Assembly: GCA_006218045.1 (NCBI GenBank)
Contig: VBWB01000016.1
Coordinates: 1-64,000, forward strand
From: Stygiobacter sp.
GTDB taxonomy: Bacteria; Pseudomonadota; Alphaproteobacteria; Rhodospirillales; Magnetospirillaceae
DNA length: 64,000 bases
Direction of reading: 5' to 3'
The notes beneath the pieces are model-generated. The model was not told the DNA's origin. It saw nothing but the letters and a program-made list of their open reading frames with translations, and did not search any database. Made by a program: the position numbers and the translations under genes. Shown one piece after another: positions 16,846-25,807 of the stretch (position 1 is the stretch's first letter; the number at the start of each line of letters is the position of its first letter).

Positions 16846-17355
16846 TCAGGATCGCGCCCGCAGGCGCCGCCGGCAATGCTCGACGCCATCCATGACCAGG
16901 GAATGGGCGGTCCCCACCGAAATACCCAGATGCGCGGCGATCTGGGTCAAGGTATAGCCGTCCAGGCGGTGCATGCGCACGGCTTCGCGGGTGCGTTCGG
17001 GCAATTCGTCCAAAGCCTGCAACACCGCCTGAAGCTGGTCGCGATGCAAGGCCTCGGCCTCGGGCGAGGGGCGATCCGCGGCGATGTCATCGCTTTCCAC
17101 CTGGGTATGCAGCCGCCCTTCCCGGCCCAAGCGCCGTGACAGATCCAAAGCCAGGTTGCGGACGATGCGAAACAGAAACCCCACCGGCTCATCCAAACGG
17201 CGATCAGCAGCGATGCCGTCGAAGCGCAGATAGGCTTCCTGCACCACGTCCTCGGCCCGGGCACGACAGCCCAGGATCGGCTTGGCGTAGTCGATCAGGG
17301 CCTTGCGGTGGGCAACAAACAGTTCCAGCTTGGCTTTATCGGACTTCACATTCAT
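16846..17355 (-). CDS. fecI: ECF sigma factor, FecI type
   Basis: A 169-residue sigma-70-family ECF factor. Region 2 contains the RAEDVVQEAYLRF motif and region 4 contains LPERTREAVRMHRLDGYTL followed by IAAHLGISVGTAHSLV. It lacks any extra domain. As first gene of fecI-fecR-receptor it should direct transcription of the receptor operon when FecR is triggered. The ATG at 17355 gives family length; the open frame upstream runs antisense to rplM and is not coding. A Fur-like site lies 65-87 bp upstream. Confidence 0.92.
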   Translation of the reverse strand: MNVKSDKAKLELFVAHRKALIDYAKPILGCRARAEDVVQEAYLRFDGIAADRRLDEPVGFLFRIVRNLALDLSRRLGREGRLHTQVESDDIAADRPSPEAEALHRDQLQAVLQALDELPERTREAVRMHRLDGYTLTQIAAHLGISVGTAHSLVMDGVEHCRRRLRARS

Positions 17356-17419
17356 GGGCCGCCTGTGGAGGGGGATTGGGCCTAAACCTGCACGAAGAAT
17401 ATGGATTAGACCAGATAAT

Positions 17420-17442
17420 TTGCTATCGATTCTCAATATCAA
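17420..17442 (-). promoter_or_regulatory. Probable Fur box upstream of fecI
   Basis: An imperfect 23-bp palindrome, beginning TTGATATTGAG and ending in GATAGCAA on the minus strand, has eight of eleven pairs symmetric. It contains the TGAGAATC half typical of alphaproteobacterial iron boxes. Its place just ahead of an iron-type ECF sigma gene fits iron repression by Fur. Confidence 0.45.
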
Positions 17443-17555
17443 TTGCTGCCACCCATTGCCACGACCATCGGCAAACCCTTTGTCCGAGCCCCGTTGAGAC
17501 GCGGTACTATAATACCACCACCATAACATCATGATTTTAAACGATTTATTTCCTG

Positions 17556-17583
17556 TTGACTCTGTCGCTTTCCGTGGCATACT
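17556..17583 (+). promoter_or_regulatory. Sigma-70 promoter of rplM-rpsI
   Basis: TTGACT and CATACT are separated by 16 bp, a near-consensus housekeeping promoter. It ends 59 bp before the rplM start, leaving a short leader. Confidence 0.7.
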
Positions 17584-17641
17584 CCGCCCCCTCGAGTGCC
17601 GGGGCGTCCTGGCATTCCCAACTGGTTTTGCCGTGGGTGAC

Positions 17642-18100
17642 ATGAAGACCTTGAACGTCAAACCGTCCGAAGTGCAGAAGAAGTGGGTCGTGATCGACGC
17701 GGACGGCGTCGTTCTGGGCCGTCTCGCCAGCGTCATCTCGATGCGCTTGCGGGGCAAGCACCTCCCCACCTTCACCCCCAATGTCGACATGGGCGACAAC
17801 GTGATCGTGATCAACGCCGAGAAGGTGAAGTTGACCGGCAACAAGCTGGCCGACAAGACCTTCTACTGGCACACCGGCCATCCCGGCGGCATCAAGGGCC
17901 GTACCGTGGGCGAGCTGCTTTCCGGCCGCTTCCCCAACCGGGTCATCGAAAAGGCGGTCGAGCGCATGATCACCCGTGGTCCGCTGGGTCGCGCCCAGAT
18001 GAAGAATCTGCGCGTGTATGCCGGCTCCAACCATCCCCATGAAGCGCAGCAGCCTGAAGTGCTGGACGTGGCTTCCATGAACCCGAAGAACAAGAGGTAG
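17642..18100 (+). CDS. rplM: 50S ribosomal protein L13
   Basis: A 152-residue L13 with the conserved start [20 protein letters not shown], the central [18 protein letters not shown] and the PxGIKGRT segment. It is an early-assembly protein of the large subunit. The ATG at 17642 matches the family N-terminus; an upstream frame extension is unlike L13. It is followed after 2 bp by rpsI, the standard pair. Confidence 0.97.
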   Translation: MKTLNVKPSEVQKKWVVIDADGVVLGRLASVISMRLRGKHLPTFTPNVDMGDNVIVINAEKVKLTGNKLADKTFYWHTGHPGGIKGRTVGELLSGRFPNRVIEKAVERMITRGPLGRAQMKNLRVYAGSNHPHEAQQPEVLDVASMNPKNKR

Positions 18101-18102
18101 TC

Positions 18103-18570
18103 ATGGCCGATCTCTCCAGTCTGGCCGATCTTCAGGCCGCCGTTCCGCAGGTTCGGCCCGTGTACGAGCGTAAGGTTGACGCTCAGGGCCGCGCCTACGC
18201 CACCGGCAAGCGCAAGAACGCCATTGCTCGCGTCTGGATCAAGCCCGGCAGCGGCAAGATCGTGGTCAACGGTCGCGACGTCACCACCTATTTCGCCCGT
18301 CCGGTTCTGCGCATGCTGATCAACCAGCCGTTCCAGACCGCCCGGTGCGAAGCCCAGTTCGACGTCATGTGCACCGTCAATGGCGGTGGCTTGTCCGGTC
18401 AGGCCGGCGCCCTGCGTCACGGCATCAGCCGGGCGCTGACCTTCTTCGACCCGGCCATGCGCACGGCGTTGAAGGCCGGTGGCTTCCTGACCCGCGATCC
18501 GCGCGTCGTCGAGCGCAAGAAGTACGGCAAGCACAAGGCTCGTCGTTCGACCCAGTTCTCGAAGCGTTAA
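18103..18570 (+). CDS. rpsI: 30S ribosomal protein S9
   Basis: A 155-residue S9 with [18 protein letters not shown] near residues 36-53, the [18 protein letters not shown] block and the basic tail [11 protein letters not shown] that reaches the P-site tRNA. The N-terminus is longer than in E. coli S9 (130 residues), as is normal for alphaproteobacteria. It is co-transcribed with rplM and ends at a terminator. Confidence 0.97.
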   Translation: MADLSSLADLQAAVPQVRPVYERKVDAQGRAYATGKRKNAIARVWIKPGSGKIVVNGRDVTTYFARPVLRMLINQPFQTARCEAQFDVMCTVNGGGLSGQAGALRHGISRALTFFDPAMRTALKAGGFLTRDPRVVERKKYGKHKARRSTQFSKR

Positions 18571-18596
18571 ACCGCTTTCGGTGTGGGATTGTGGAG

Positions 18597-18619
18597 AGGG
18601 TCGCTTCGGCGGCCCTTTT
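18597..18619 (+). terminator. Rho-independent terminator of rplM-rpsI
   Basis: An 8-bp stem AGGGTCGC / GCGGCCCT (one G-U pair) with a UUCG tetraloop lies 26 bp after the rpsI stop. It is followed by a short T run. Confidence 0.75.
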
Positions 18620-18673
18620 CCATTTGTCCGCCCTTCGCCCCACTGTCCCCGTCCCCGCTTTCAGGGAAGCATC

Positions 18674-19075
18674 ATGCCGATCATCTATGTCGCCACCAGC
18701 AAGGCCAACCAGGAGTGGGGCGCCGATGTGGGCCTGGGCAAGAACCTCTTCAAGCTGGGGATCTGCACCGACACGACGCCAGAGCAGGATCTGGCCGGGT
18801 GCGCGGGTCAAAGCGACTGGAAGGTCTTGCTCACGGACGAAACCGAGCGCACCGAAGACGAGGCGTTGGAGCGTCTGGCCCGCAAGGAAAAGGCCGTCGA
18901 CCCCAATTATTATCCCAAGCTGCGCGGCGCCAAGGGATTGTTCAAGGTGGCCATCAGCAGTGTCGAGAATTCCATGCTGGTCGCCCTGGCCCTTGACGGC
19001 AAGGAACCGCCCAAGAACTTCAAGGTCAAGCCCGTCGACGTCGCCAAATACCTGATCAGCAACGCATTGCGGTAA
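18674..19075 (+). CDS. Hypothetical protein, faintly GIY-YIG-like
   Basis: A 133-residue cytoplasmic protein with no signal or membrane segment. AGGGA lies before the ATG at 18674. It opens MPIIYVATSKANQEWG and continues LFKLGICTDTTPEQDL. That order (YV-T then a KLG-T/D strand, then a hydrophobic strand WKVLL and an E-rich helix) loosely recalls small GIY-YIG/T5orf172 folds, but the catalytic Arg and Glu cannot be placed with confidence. It may therefore be an inactive relative or unrelated. It stands alone after the ribosomal operon. Confidence 0.55.
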   Translation: MPIIYVATSKANQEWGADVGLGKNLFKLGICTDTTPEQDLAGCAGQSDWKVLLTDETERTEDEALERLARKEKAVDPNYYPKLRGAKGLFKVAISSVENSMLVALALDGKEPPKNFKVKPVDVAKYLISNALR

Positions 19076-19169
19076 TGCGGGTTGCACCGTTGCCCGCACT
19101 CACCCTTGGGTTTATCATCCTTGGAGTGGGGGGTCGCTTTCGGTATTTTTCAGCGAGGGGCTGCCCCAC

Positions 19170-20801
19170 ATGCGCGCCAAGACGGTTAAATCCACCGCCA
19201 CGGTCTTCACCGAGGCCATGCGCGCCTATGAGGACGGCAAGCCCGCCGACGCCCGCCGTCTGGCCCGCCAACTGGTCGAGTCCGCCCCCAATTTCGGCGG
19301 CGCCCATTACCTGCTGGGCCTGCTGGCCCTGGATCAGGGGCAAGGCAAGCGTGCCGCCGGCCATCTGGCCACCGCCATCGCCATCACCCCCGGCCAGGCG
19401 GCCCTGCATCTGGCCATGGGCCGCGCCCTGGAAATGGGCAACGAGGTGGCCGAAGCCTCCTTGCACTTCCGCACCGTGCTCAACATCCATCCCCACCACG
19501 CCGAGGCCCATGCCCGCCTGGGCCACCTGTTGCGCCTGCAAGGCCGACTGGACGAGGCGATCAGTCATTGCCGCCACGCGGTGACCGCCGATCCCGGCCA
19601 TGCCGAAGCCTGGAACACCCTGGGCGCCCTGTTGCAGCAGCAAGGCGACCCGCGCGAGGCGGCGCAATGCCTGCGCCGCGCCCTGCAACTGCGCCCGGTC
19701 TGGCCGACCGCACTCAATAATTTCGGTCTGGCGCTGAAGGAATGCGGCAATCTGGCCGAGGCCGCCGCCATATTGGAAGGGGCGGTGGATATCCGCCCCG
19801 ACCATGCCGGCACCCGTACCAACCTGGCCTCGGTGCTGCGCGCCATGGGCCAACTGGATCGGGCGCGCGAACAGGCGGAGAAAGCGGTCAAACTGGCCCC
19901 GCGCGACAGCGATTCCTGGGTCGAGTTGGGCCTGATCCGCCAAGCCCAGGGCCATGAAGACGGCGCCGCCTCGGCCTTCGACCGCGCCACCGCCATTGCC
20001 CCGGACCAGATCAAGCCGTGGTTCTGTCTGGCCGAATCCTGCCGGGCCATCGGCCAGACCGACCGCGCCGCCCAGGCCTATCGCCACTGCCTGACGCTGG
20101 ATCCCGACGATTCCCACGGCGCCGGTCTGGGGCTGGCCTTGACCGGCAGTGCCGACACGCCGCAACGGGCGCCGCAGGCCTATGTGCGGCAATTGTTCGA
20201 CGAATATGCCGACCGCTTCGATTCCGCCCTGATCGGGGCGCTGGACTATCGCGGCCCGGCGCTGCTGGCCGAGGCTCTGCACCGCTGCCTGGACAAACCC
20301 ACCGGGCTGGCCGTCCTCGATGCCGGTTGCGGCACCGGACTGGCGGCGCCGGTCCTGCGCCCGCTGGCCGCCACCCTGGACGGGCTGGACCTGTCCCCGG
20401 CCATGGTCAGCAAGGCGCGCGAGCGCGGGCTGTACGACAGCCTGCATGAAGCCGAATTGGAACAATTCCTGTCGCGACGCCGGGCCGAATACGACCTGAT
20501 AGCCGCCGCCGACGTCATGGTCTATGTGGGCGACCTGACCCCGGTGCTGAATGCCGCCCGCGGCGCCCTGCGCGACGACGGCATTTTGGCCTTTACCATG
20601 GAAAAGGCGGAAAACTGCGACAGCTACATGCTGGGGCCCAAGCACCGCTACGCCCATGCCGCCGATTACATCCGTCGCCAGGCCGATTTCGCCGGCTTCA
20701 CCGTGCTGCTGCTGGAGGACGCGGTGACCCGCAAGGACGGCGGCAACGATGTTCCCGGCATGGTGGCGGTGTTGCGCAAGCAGGGCCGCAAGGGCGATTG
20801 A
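19170..20801 (+). CDS. TPR-repeat protein fused to a SAM-dependent methyltransferase
   Basis: A 543-residue cytoplasmic protein. Residues ~10-320 are roughly nine tandem tetratricopeptide repeats (recurrent ALHLAMGRAL, AWNTLGALLQ and NNFGLALKE signatures). Residues ~345-540 form a Rossmann methyltransferase with motif I VLDAGCGTG and motif II LDGLDLSPAM, and an AADVMVYVGDL strand. The repeats probably bind a protein or peptide substrate. The target is unknown. Its end abuts the convergent EAL-GGDEF gene with no gap. Confidence 0.85.
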   Translation: MRAKTVKSTATVFTEAMRAYEDGKPADARRLARQLVESAPNFGGAHYLLGLLALDQGQGKRAAGHLATAIAITPGQAALHLAMGRALEMGNEVAEASLHFRTVLNIHPHHAEAHARLGHLLRLQGRLDEAISHCRHAVTADPGHAEAWNTLGALLQQQGDPREAAQCLRRALQLRPVWPTALNNFGLALKECGNLAEAAAILEGAVDIRPDHAGTRTNLASVLRAMGQLDRAREQAEKAVKLAPRDSDSWVELGLIRQAQGHEDGAASAFDRATAIAPDQIKPWFCLAESCRAIGQTDRAAQAYRHCLTLDPDDSHGAGLGLALTGSADTPQRAPQAYVRQLFDEYADRFDSALIGALDYRGPALLAEALHRCLDKPTGLAVLDAGCGTGLAAPVLRPLAATLDGLDLSPAMVSKARERGLYDSLHEAELEQFLSRRRAEYDLIAAADVMVYVGDLTPVLNAARGALRDDGILAFTMEKAENCDSYMLGPKHRYAHAADYIRRQADFAGFTVLLLEDAVTRKDGGNDVPGMVAVLRKQGRKGD

Positions 20802-22679
20802 TCAGCCGCCCAGGCTGACCAACGCCGCCGAGGCCACGCGATCGGGCGACTTCTTCGCCTCTTTCTTCAGTTCGGCAATCAGCTGGCTGACGTCATCGAC
20901 ACTGAAGACATGGCGCCCCACCGGCAGATGGACGATGGCGGCCGACACCGTCATCAGCGGAAACCGCACGACGTTGCCGACCCGGTCCTGGCCGACGATA
21001 TGACCCAGACGGCGGGTTTCGTCGTCATAGAAGCTTTCCACGTCGCGAGCAAACGCAGCGCAGAGATTGGCGGAAACCCGCAGCGCCTCGTCGAAATCGG
21101 TGCGGCGGAAGCCGCCGAAGAAATCGTCGCCGCCCACGTGAGCGGCAAAGCAGGTGTCGCGCGGCAAGGCCTTGGCCAGCAATTCGGCGAACAGCAAGAT
21201 GGCCCGATCCCCCAGACGGAAACCGTATTTGTCATTGAACGGCTTGAAATTGTCGAAATCGAAATAGGCCAGCACATATTCGCAATCAGGGGCGCCCAGG
21301 GCTTCCGACACGTATTCATGGATCAGATTGTTGCCGGCCAGCTTGGTCAGCGGATTCTGGTCCCGCGCCGCCGCCAAGTTCTTTTCGTTGATGACGCGAA
21401 GCAGTGAATGGGCCGACAGGAAGCCGGCATACTTCATGTCGTCGACGATGATGATGCCTTCCGATTTCTCCACCGCCGAATAGGCCTGCAAGATGTGCTC
21501 GGCCCGGGTGTTGATGTCGGCCATGGGGCAACGGGTGACGAAATCCTTAAGCCGTCGACCCAAGGTCTTGTTGGAAATCAGCGCCTTGCCGTAAAGCGAA
21601 TAGGTGTAGTCCTTCAACTCGGTCTCGCGCACGATGCCCACCGGTTCGCCCGCCGCGTCGATCACCGGGAAAAACGTCACCGTTTTGTCGGCGCGGAAGC
21701 GCTCGAACACCTCTTCCATGGTGCTGTCCAGGCGAATGGGGTCGATGGCGGCGATCTGATCGGCGATCAGCTTCTGGTCCGACACCGCCACCCGGCGTTC
21801 GCGCCGCGACAGCCGCTCGATATGGTCGTAATGGGGTTGCATCAGGGCCATGTCGCGGTCGGGCCGCTGTACCAGATAGCCCTGGATCAGATCGCAGCCG
21901 ATATCCTTGCAGACGAAGTATTCGCGTTCGGTTTCCACCCCTTCCGCCAGCACCACCACCCCCAGCAGATGGGCGATGTTGACGATCTGCGACAAAAACA
22001 GCTTCTTCTTGGAATCGCTGGCGATGTCGGAGACGAAAAAGCGGTCGATCTTGAGGAAATCGGGGGCGGCGAAATACAGCAATTGCAGCCCGGAAAAGCC
22101 GGTGCCGAAATCATCCACCGCCAAGCGGAAATTGTTGCGCTTGTAGTGATTGAAGATGGCCGCCGCATGGTTGGGCTGGCCGATGGGGTGCTGTTCGGAA
22201 ATCTCGAACACCACTTGGCTTTCCTCGATGCCGTAGCGTTCCAGCATCTTGCGGGTGCGCGCCGGCAGGTCGCCTTCCAGCTCCAGGCCGCGATTGTCCA
22301 GGTTGAGGAACAGCTTGGATTGCCGCCAATGCTCCATCTGCAGGAACTTGACCACCGCCTTTTCCCGAAGCGCCATCTCGACATCGATCAACACGCCCAA
22401 GGCATGGCAGGTGTCGAAGAAGTCGGCGATGGACTCGAAGCCGGCCTCGGCGGTGTTGCGCAGCAAGGCCTCGTAGCCGTAGCAGGCGCCGGTATGGATG
22501 TTGACGATGGGTTGGAAGGCCACGTCCAGGGTGACCAGAATCTCGTTCCAATGATCGTCGGAAGGCTGCGCCGACGGGCGGCCCGGCAGGGGAAAGGGGC
22601 GGTGATCCCGCAATGCGGCCCGGGCATGCGTCGAAGATGACTTAGGCGTTTCGCCCAGGGCATTGGCCAAGGTGAACAT
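20802..22679 (-). CDS. EAL-CBS-GGDEF cyclic-di-GMP signalling protein
   Basis: A 625-residue cytoplasmic protein. An N-terminal EAL phosphodiesterase domain (EALLR near residue 70, DDFGTG near 194, EGVET near 255) keeps the main metal and catalytic motifs, so it should cleave c-di-GMP. A CBS-pair domain follows (about 310-430) and may sense a nucleotide. The C-terminal GGDEF domain has GGDDF near 550, a conservative change, so cyclase activity is possible but uncertain. The ATG at 22679 begins MFTLANALGE; a longer frame to 22811 exists but looks unlike coding sequence. Confidence 0.85.
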   Translation of the reverse strand: MFTLANALGETPKSSSTHARAALRDHRPFPLPGRPSAQPSDDHWNEILVTLDVAFQPIVNIHTGACYGYEALLRNTAEAGFESIADFFDTCHALGVLIDVEMALREKAVVKFLQMEHWRQSKLFLNLDNRGLELEGDLPARTRKMLERYGIEESQVVFEISEQHPIGQPNHAAAIFNHYKRNNFRLAVDDFGTGFSGLQLLYFAAPDFLKIDRFFVSDIASDSKKKLFLSQIVNIAHLLGVVVLAEGVETEREYFVCKDIGCDLIQGYLVQRPDRDMALMQPHYDHIERLSRRERRVAVSDQKLIADQIAAIDPIRLDSTMEEVFERFRADKTVTFFPVIDAAGEPVGIVRETELKDYTYSLYGKALISNKTLGRRLKDFVTRCPMADINTRAEHILQAYSAVEKSEGIIIVDDMKYAGFLSAHSLLRVINEKNLAAARDQNPLTKLAGNNLIHEYVSEALGAPDCEYVLAYFDFDNFKPFNDKYGFRLGDRAILLFAELLAKALPRDTCFAAHVGGDDFFGGFRRTDFDEALRVSANLCAAFARDVESFYDDETRRLGHIVGQDRVGNVVRFPLMTVSAAIVHLPVGRHVFSVDDVSQLIAELKKEAKKSPDRVASAALVSLGG

Positions 22680-22998
22680 GTGCGTTTTTCCCAAGTCGGT
22701 TGCGGCCCAGGGGTCCGATCCAAACAGAAGGTTCGGTGGCGTGAACCGTCTGTTTTGGTGAATCGGCCCACAAACCAACGAATTGTGCACGGATTCATTC
22801 GGATTCCACACCTGTCATCCGAACGAATACGCGCACCGGCGGATTGTGCCCATCTCCACCCGCAAGTCAATCGAGCCCGCGCCCCGCAACAAAAATTTCA
22901 CTAAACAACCTTCTGTAATTTCACGCTTTTTTCACCCTCCGCACTGATTCAGAGAAATGTGGTTTTACCCTCACTTCATTCCGGGGCATCATCGGCCC
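22680..22998. other. Divergent intergenic region between the c-di-GMP gene and the switch-Mla operon
   Basis: This 319-bp gap has no convincing gene. It holds an inverted repeat TTCGGAT / ATCCGAA (22798-22804 and 22817-22823, 12-bp spacer) that could be an operator shared by the two divergent transcripts. AT-rich DNA at 22885-22960 probably contains the rightward promoter. No hairpin terminator is present. Confidence 0.4.
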
Positions 22999-24681
22999 AT
23001 GCGTATCCTCGAGCGCCCCAATACATTGCCGGCGGGCTTGGCCGACGATCTTGACCTGATCGCCGAGATGACCGCCGATTTCGCCCGCTCGCAGGACATC
23101 GAGGAAACGTTGCGCATCGGTATCGCCCATATCAGCACCCGCATGGAGGCCGAGGCCGCCTCCATTTTCCTGATGGAGCCGGAAACCGGCGATTTGGTGT
23201 GCCGGGCCTGCTGGGGGCCGACCGACGTCACCGGCTTGCGCCTGCCCAAGGGCCAGGGCATCGTCTGGCGCGCCGTCAATCGCAATGCCACCGAACTGGT
23301 CAAGGACACCAGCGACGACCCCGATTTTTCCCACAAGGTGGATGCCAATACCGGCTTCATCACCCGGTCCGTCCTGTGCGCCCCCATGTCGGTGCGCGAC
23401 GAACGTCTGGGCGCCATCGAGTTGTTCAACAAAAAGGGCGGCGGCTCGTTCGACGGCGACGACCGCCGGGTGTTGCAGGCCCTGGCCGCTTCCGCCGCCC
23501 TGGCCCTGATCAACGCCCGTCAGGCCGCCGCCATGGCCGAACAACAGGTGCTGAAGCGGGAACTGGCCCTGGCCGCCGATATCCAGCGCGCCATGCTGCC
23601 GCCGGCACGGGCACCGGAATTTCCCATTCACGGCATCAATCTGGCGGCACGCGGGGTGTCGGGCGACTTTTTCGACGTGGTCGAGCTGAAAGACGGCAAA
23701 TTGGCCTTCGCCATCGCCGACGTGTCGGGCAAGGGCATGAACGCGGCGCTGTTGATGGCCAAGACCGCCAGCCTGTTCCGCTGTCTGGCCAAGCGCCTGG
23801 ACGGACCCGGCGCGGTGCTGGCGGCCATCGACGCCGAACTGGCCGAAACCAGCTCGGCCGGCATGTTCGTCACCATGATCGCCGGCGTGCTGGACCCGGC
23901 CAGCGGCACCGTCACCTTGGCCAATGCCGGCCATGAGCCGCCGCTTTTGTGCTGTGGGGCGAAAATGGACCGCATCGACGACGGCATGCCGCCCTTGGGC
24001 ATCGTCCCCGAGCTGTTCGCCCAAGGCTGCCCGGAAACCACCATGCAGCTCAATGGCGGCGCGCTCTATCTGTTCACCGACGGCCTGACCGAGGCCGGCG
24101 GCACAGCTGCCATGCTGGGGGCCGACGGCGTCGCCGCCCGCCTCGCCCCCCATCGCATGCGCCCGGCCCCCGACCGCCTGCGCGCCCTGGTCAGCGGCAT
24201 CGTCGAGGACGGCATGTCATTGAAGGACGACCTGACCATGGTGGTGGTCGAGGATTGCCGCACCGCCCCGGTGCTGAACCGGCAATATCAGGCCCGCCCG
24301 GCCAGTCTGGCGGCCATCCGCCGCGCCCTGACCCCGGCCCTGGATCGCCTGGGTTGCCCGCCGCAGGTGGTGCCCGACGTGGTGCTGGCGGTGGACGAGG
24401 CCTGCCAGAACATCATCCGCCACGCCTATGGCGGCGGCGAGGGCGAGTTGATCGTGCAAGTCCGGGGCGACGCCGAAATGCTGGATATCCGGTTGATCGA
24501 CTTCGCCCCGCCGGTGGACCAGACCCAAGTCTGTCCGCGCGATCTCGACGATATCCGGCCCGGCGGCCTGGGGACTCATTTCATCCGCTCGGTGATGGAT
24601 GAGGTAGAGTTCTTGGCACCGCCGCCCGGAGCAGGCAATCTGTTGCGGCTGGCAAAACGTATGGGGGGGGCTGGGCCATGA
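22999..24681 (+). CDS. GAF-PP2C phosphatase-HATPase partner-switching regulator
   Basis: A 560-residue cytoplasmic protein with three parts. Residues ~20-180 are a GAF sensor. About 195-400 are a SpoIIE/RsbU-type PP2C phosphatase with the metal aspartates in SGDFFD, IADVSGKGM, DGLTEA and DDLTMVVV. About 420-555 are an RsbW-like HATPase with N-box VVLAVDEACQNIIRHAYGG and a G-box GGLGTHFI. A single protein thus carries both a putative kinase and phosphatase for a STAS protein. The next gene is such a STAS protein and overlaps it by 4 bp. Start 22999 begins MRILERP; an earlier ATG at 22957 is possible. Confidence 0.88.
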   Translation: MRILERPNTLPAGLADDLDLIAEMTADFARSQDIEETLRIGIAHISTRMEAEAASIFLMEPETGDLVCRACWGPTDVTGLRLPKGQGIVWRAVNRNATELVKDTSDDPDFSHKVDANTGFITRSVLCAPMSVRDERLGAIELFNKKGGGSFDGDDRRVLQALAASAALALINARQAAAMAEQQVLKRELALAADIQRAMLPPARAPEFPIHGINLAARGVSGDFFDVVELKDGKLAFAIADVSGKGMNAALLMAKTASLFRCLAKRLDGPGAVLAAIDAELAETSSAGMFVTMIAGVLDPASGTVTLANAGHEPPLLCCGAKMDRIDDGMPPLGIVPELFAQGCPETTMQLNGGALYLFTDGLTEAGGTAAMLGADGVAARLAPHRMRPAPDRLRALVSGIVEDGMSLKDDLTMVVVEDCRTAPVLNRQYQARPASLAAIRRALTPALDRLGCPPQVVPDVVLAVDEACQNIIRHAYGGGEGELIVQVRGDAEMLDIRLIDFAPPVDQTQVCPRDLDDIRPGGLGTHFIRSVMDEVEFLAPPPGAGNLLRLAKRMGGAGP

Positions 24682-25004
24682 AAATCGAAAGCCGGGAGAT
24701 CGACGGTGCCGTCGTCGTGGCGCTGTCCGGGGAAGTGGATCTGCAACACTCGCCATCGGTGCGCAAGCACCTGATGGATCTGATGTTCGAGCGCCGCCCG
24801 GTGGTGGTCGACATGGCTTTGGTCGATTACATCGATTCGTCGGGCATCGCGTCATTGGTCGAGGCCTATCAGATGGCCCGCAAGAACGGCACCCGCTTCA
24901 TCCTGGCGGCGATCAGCGCCCCGGCCATGCGGGTGCTGCAACTGGCCCGCCTGGACAAGGTGTTCGCCCTCGCCGACACGGTCGAGGCCGGGTTGCAGGC
25001 CTGA
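24678..25004 (+). CDS. STAS-domain protein: anti-sigma-antagonist-like, in the MlaB position
   Basis: A 108-residue single STAS domain. The conserved loop reads D53-S-S-G56, where Ser55 aligns with the serine phosphorylated in SpoIIAA/RsbV. The neighbours give two readings. Upstream it overlaps the phosphatase/kinase-like gene by 4 bp, like RsbV with RsbU/RsbW. Downstream its stop overlaps the mlaE start by 1 bp, like MlaB, the STAS subunit that docks on the MlaF ATPase. It may be both: an MlaB whose binding to the transporter is set by phosphorylation. No sigma factor gene is nearby. Confidence 0.85.
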   Translation: MKIESREIDGAVVVALSGEVDLQHSPSVRKHLMDLMFERRPVVVDMALVDYIDSSGIASLVEAYQMARKNGTRFILAAISAPAMRVLQLARLDKVFALADTVEAGLQA

Positions 25005-25807
25005 TGCCCTCCTCCAGCCCCACCTTGATGCTGGAGCGCCTGGGCCGCGCCGCCGCCCGCGGGCTGTCCGAATTCGGTTTCGCCGCCACGCTGCTGGGGC
25101 AGGCGCTTTACTGGCTGGTGCTGGGGCATTGGCGCCGCCAGCCGGTGCGCGCCGCCGCGGTCGCCGCCCAGGCCATGGATATCGGTATCGCCGCCCTGCC
25201 CATCATCACCGTGCTGTCCACCACCATCGGCCTGATGCTGGCCATCCAGGGCATCTATACGCTGAAGACCTTCGGCGCCGAAAGCCGCGTCACCTTGGGG
25301 GTGGCACTGTCGGTGGTGCGCGAATTCGCCCCGCTGATCACCGGCATCCTGGTGGCCGGGCGCTCGGGCTCGGCCCTGGCGGCGCGACTGGGGACCATGC
25401 GCATCAACCAGGAAATCGATTCGCTCACCGTCATGGGCATCAACCCGGTGCGCTTCCTGGTGGCGCCGCCCTTGGCCGCCATGATGATCCTGATGCCGCT
25501 TCTGACCCTGTGGGCCGATCTGGTCGGCCTGTTCGCCGCCGGCCTTTACATCGCCATCGAATTGCAAGGCAGCATGGCCAGCTATGCCGACGAGGTGTTG
25601 TCGCTCTTGAAGCTGAACGATCTGCTGCACGGCTTGGCCAAAAGCGCCATCTTCGGCGTCTTGGTCACCATCGTCGGCGTCGTCAACGGCGCCTCGGTTT
25701 CCGGCGGAGCCGAAGGGGTGGGGCGCATGACCACCCGTTCGGTGGTCCATGCCATCTCGGCCATCGTCATCACCGACATGATCTTCGTCTTCCTGGTGAC
25801 GCGATGA
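25004..25807 (+). CDS. mlaE: Mla-type ABC transporter permease
   Basis: A 267-residue inner-membrane permease of the MlaE/YrbE family with about five or six spans. It has the family stretch AGRSGSALAARLGTMRINQEIDSLTVMGINP, which forms the coupling region, followed by the strongly hydrophobic RFLVAPPLAAMMILMPLL. It moves phospholipid between inner membrane and the MCE protein. The start overlaps the STAS stop by one base and the end overlaps the ATPase start (ATGA). Confidence 0.93.
   Translation: MPSSSPTLMLERLGRAAARGLSEFGFAATLLGQALYWLVLGHWRRQPVRAAAVAAQAMDIGIAALPIITVLSTTIGLMLAIQGIYTLKTFGAESRVTLGVALSVVREFAPLITGILVAGRSGSALAARLGTMRINQEIDSLTVMGINPVRFLVAPPLAAMMILMPLLTLWADLVGLFAAGLYIAIELQGSMASYADEVLSLLKLNDLLHGLAKSAIFGVLVTIVGVVNGASVSGGAEGVGRMTTRSVVHAISAIVITDMIFVFLVTR

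Noticed and set aside
22680-22811. N-terminal extension of the EAL-CBS-GGDEF protein to an ATG at 22811
   Set aside because: The extra 44 residues are not domain-like and lie over the candidate operator region; the ATG at 22679 is better.
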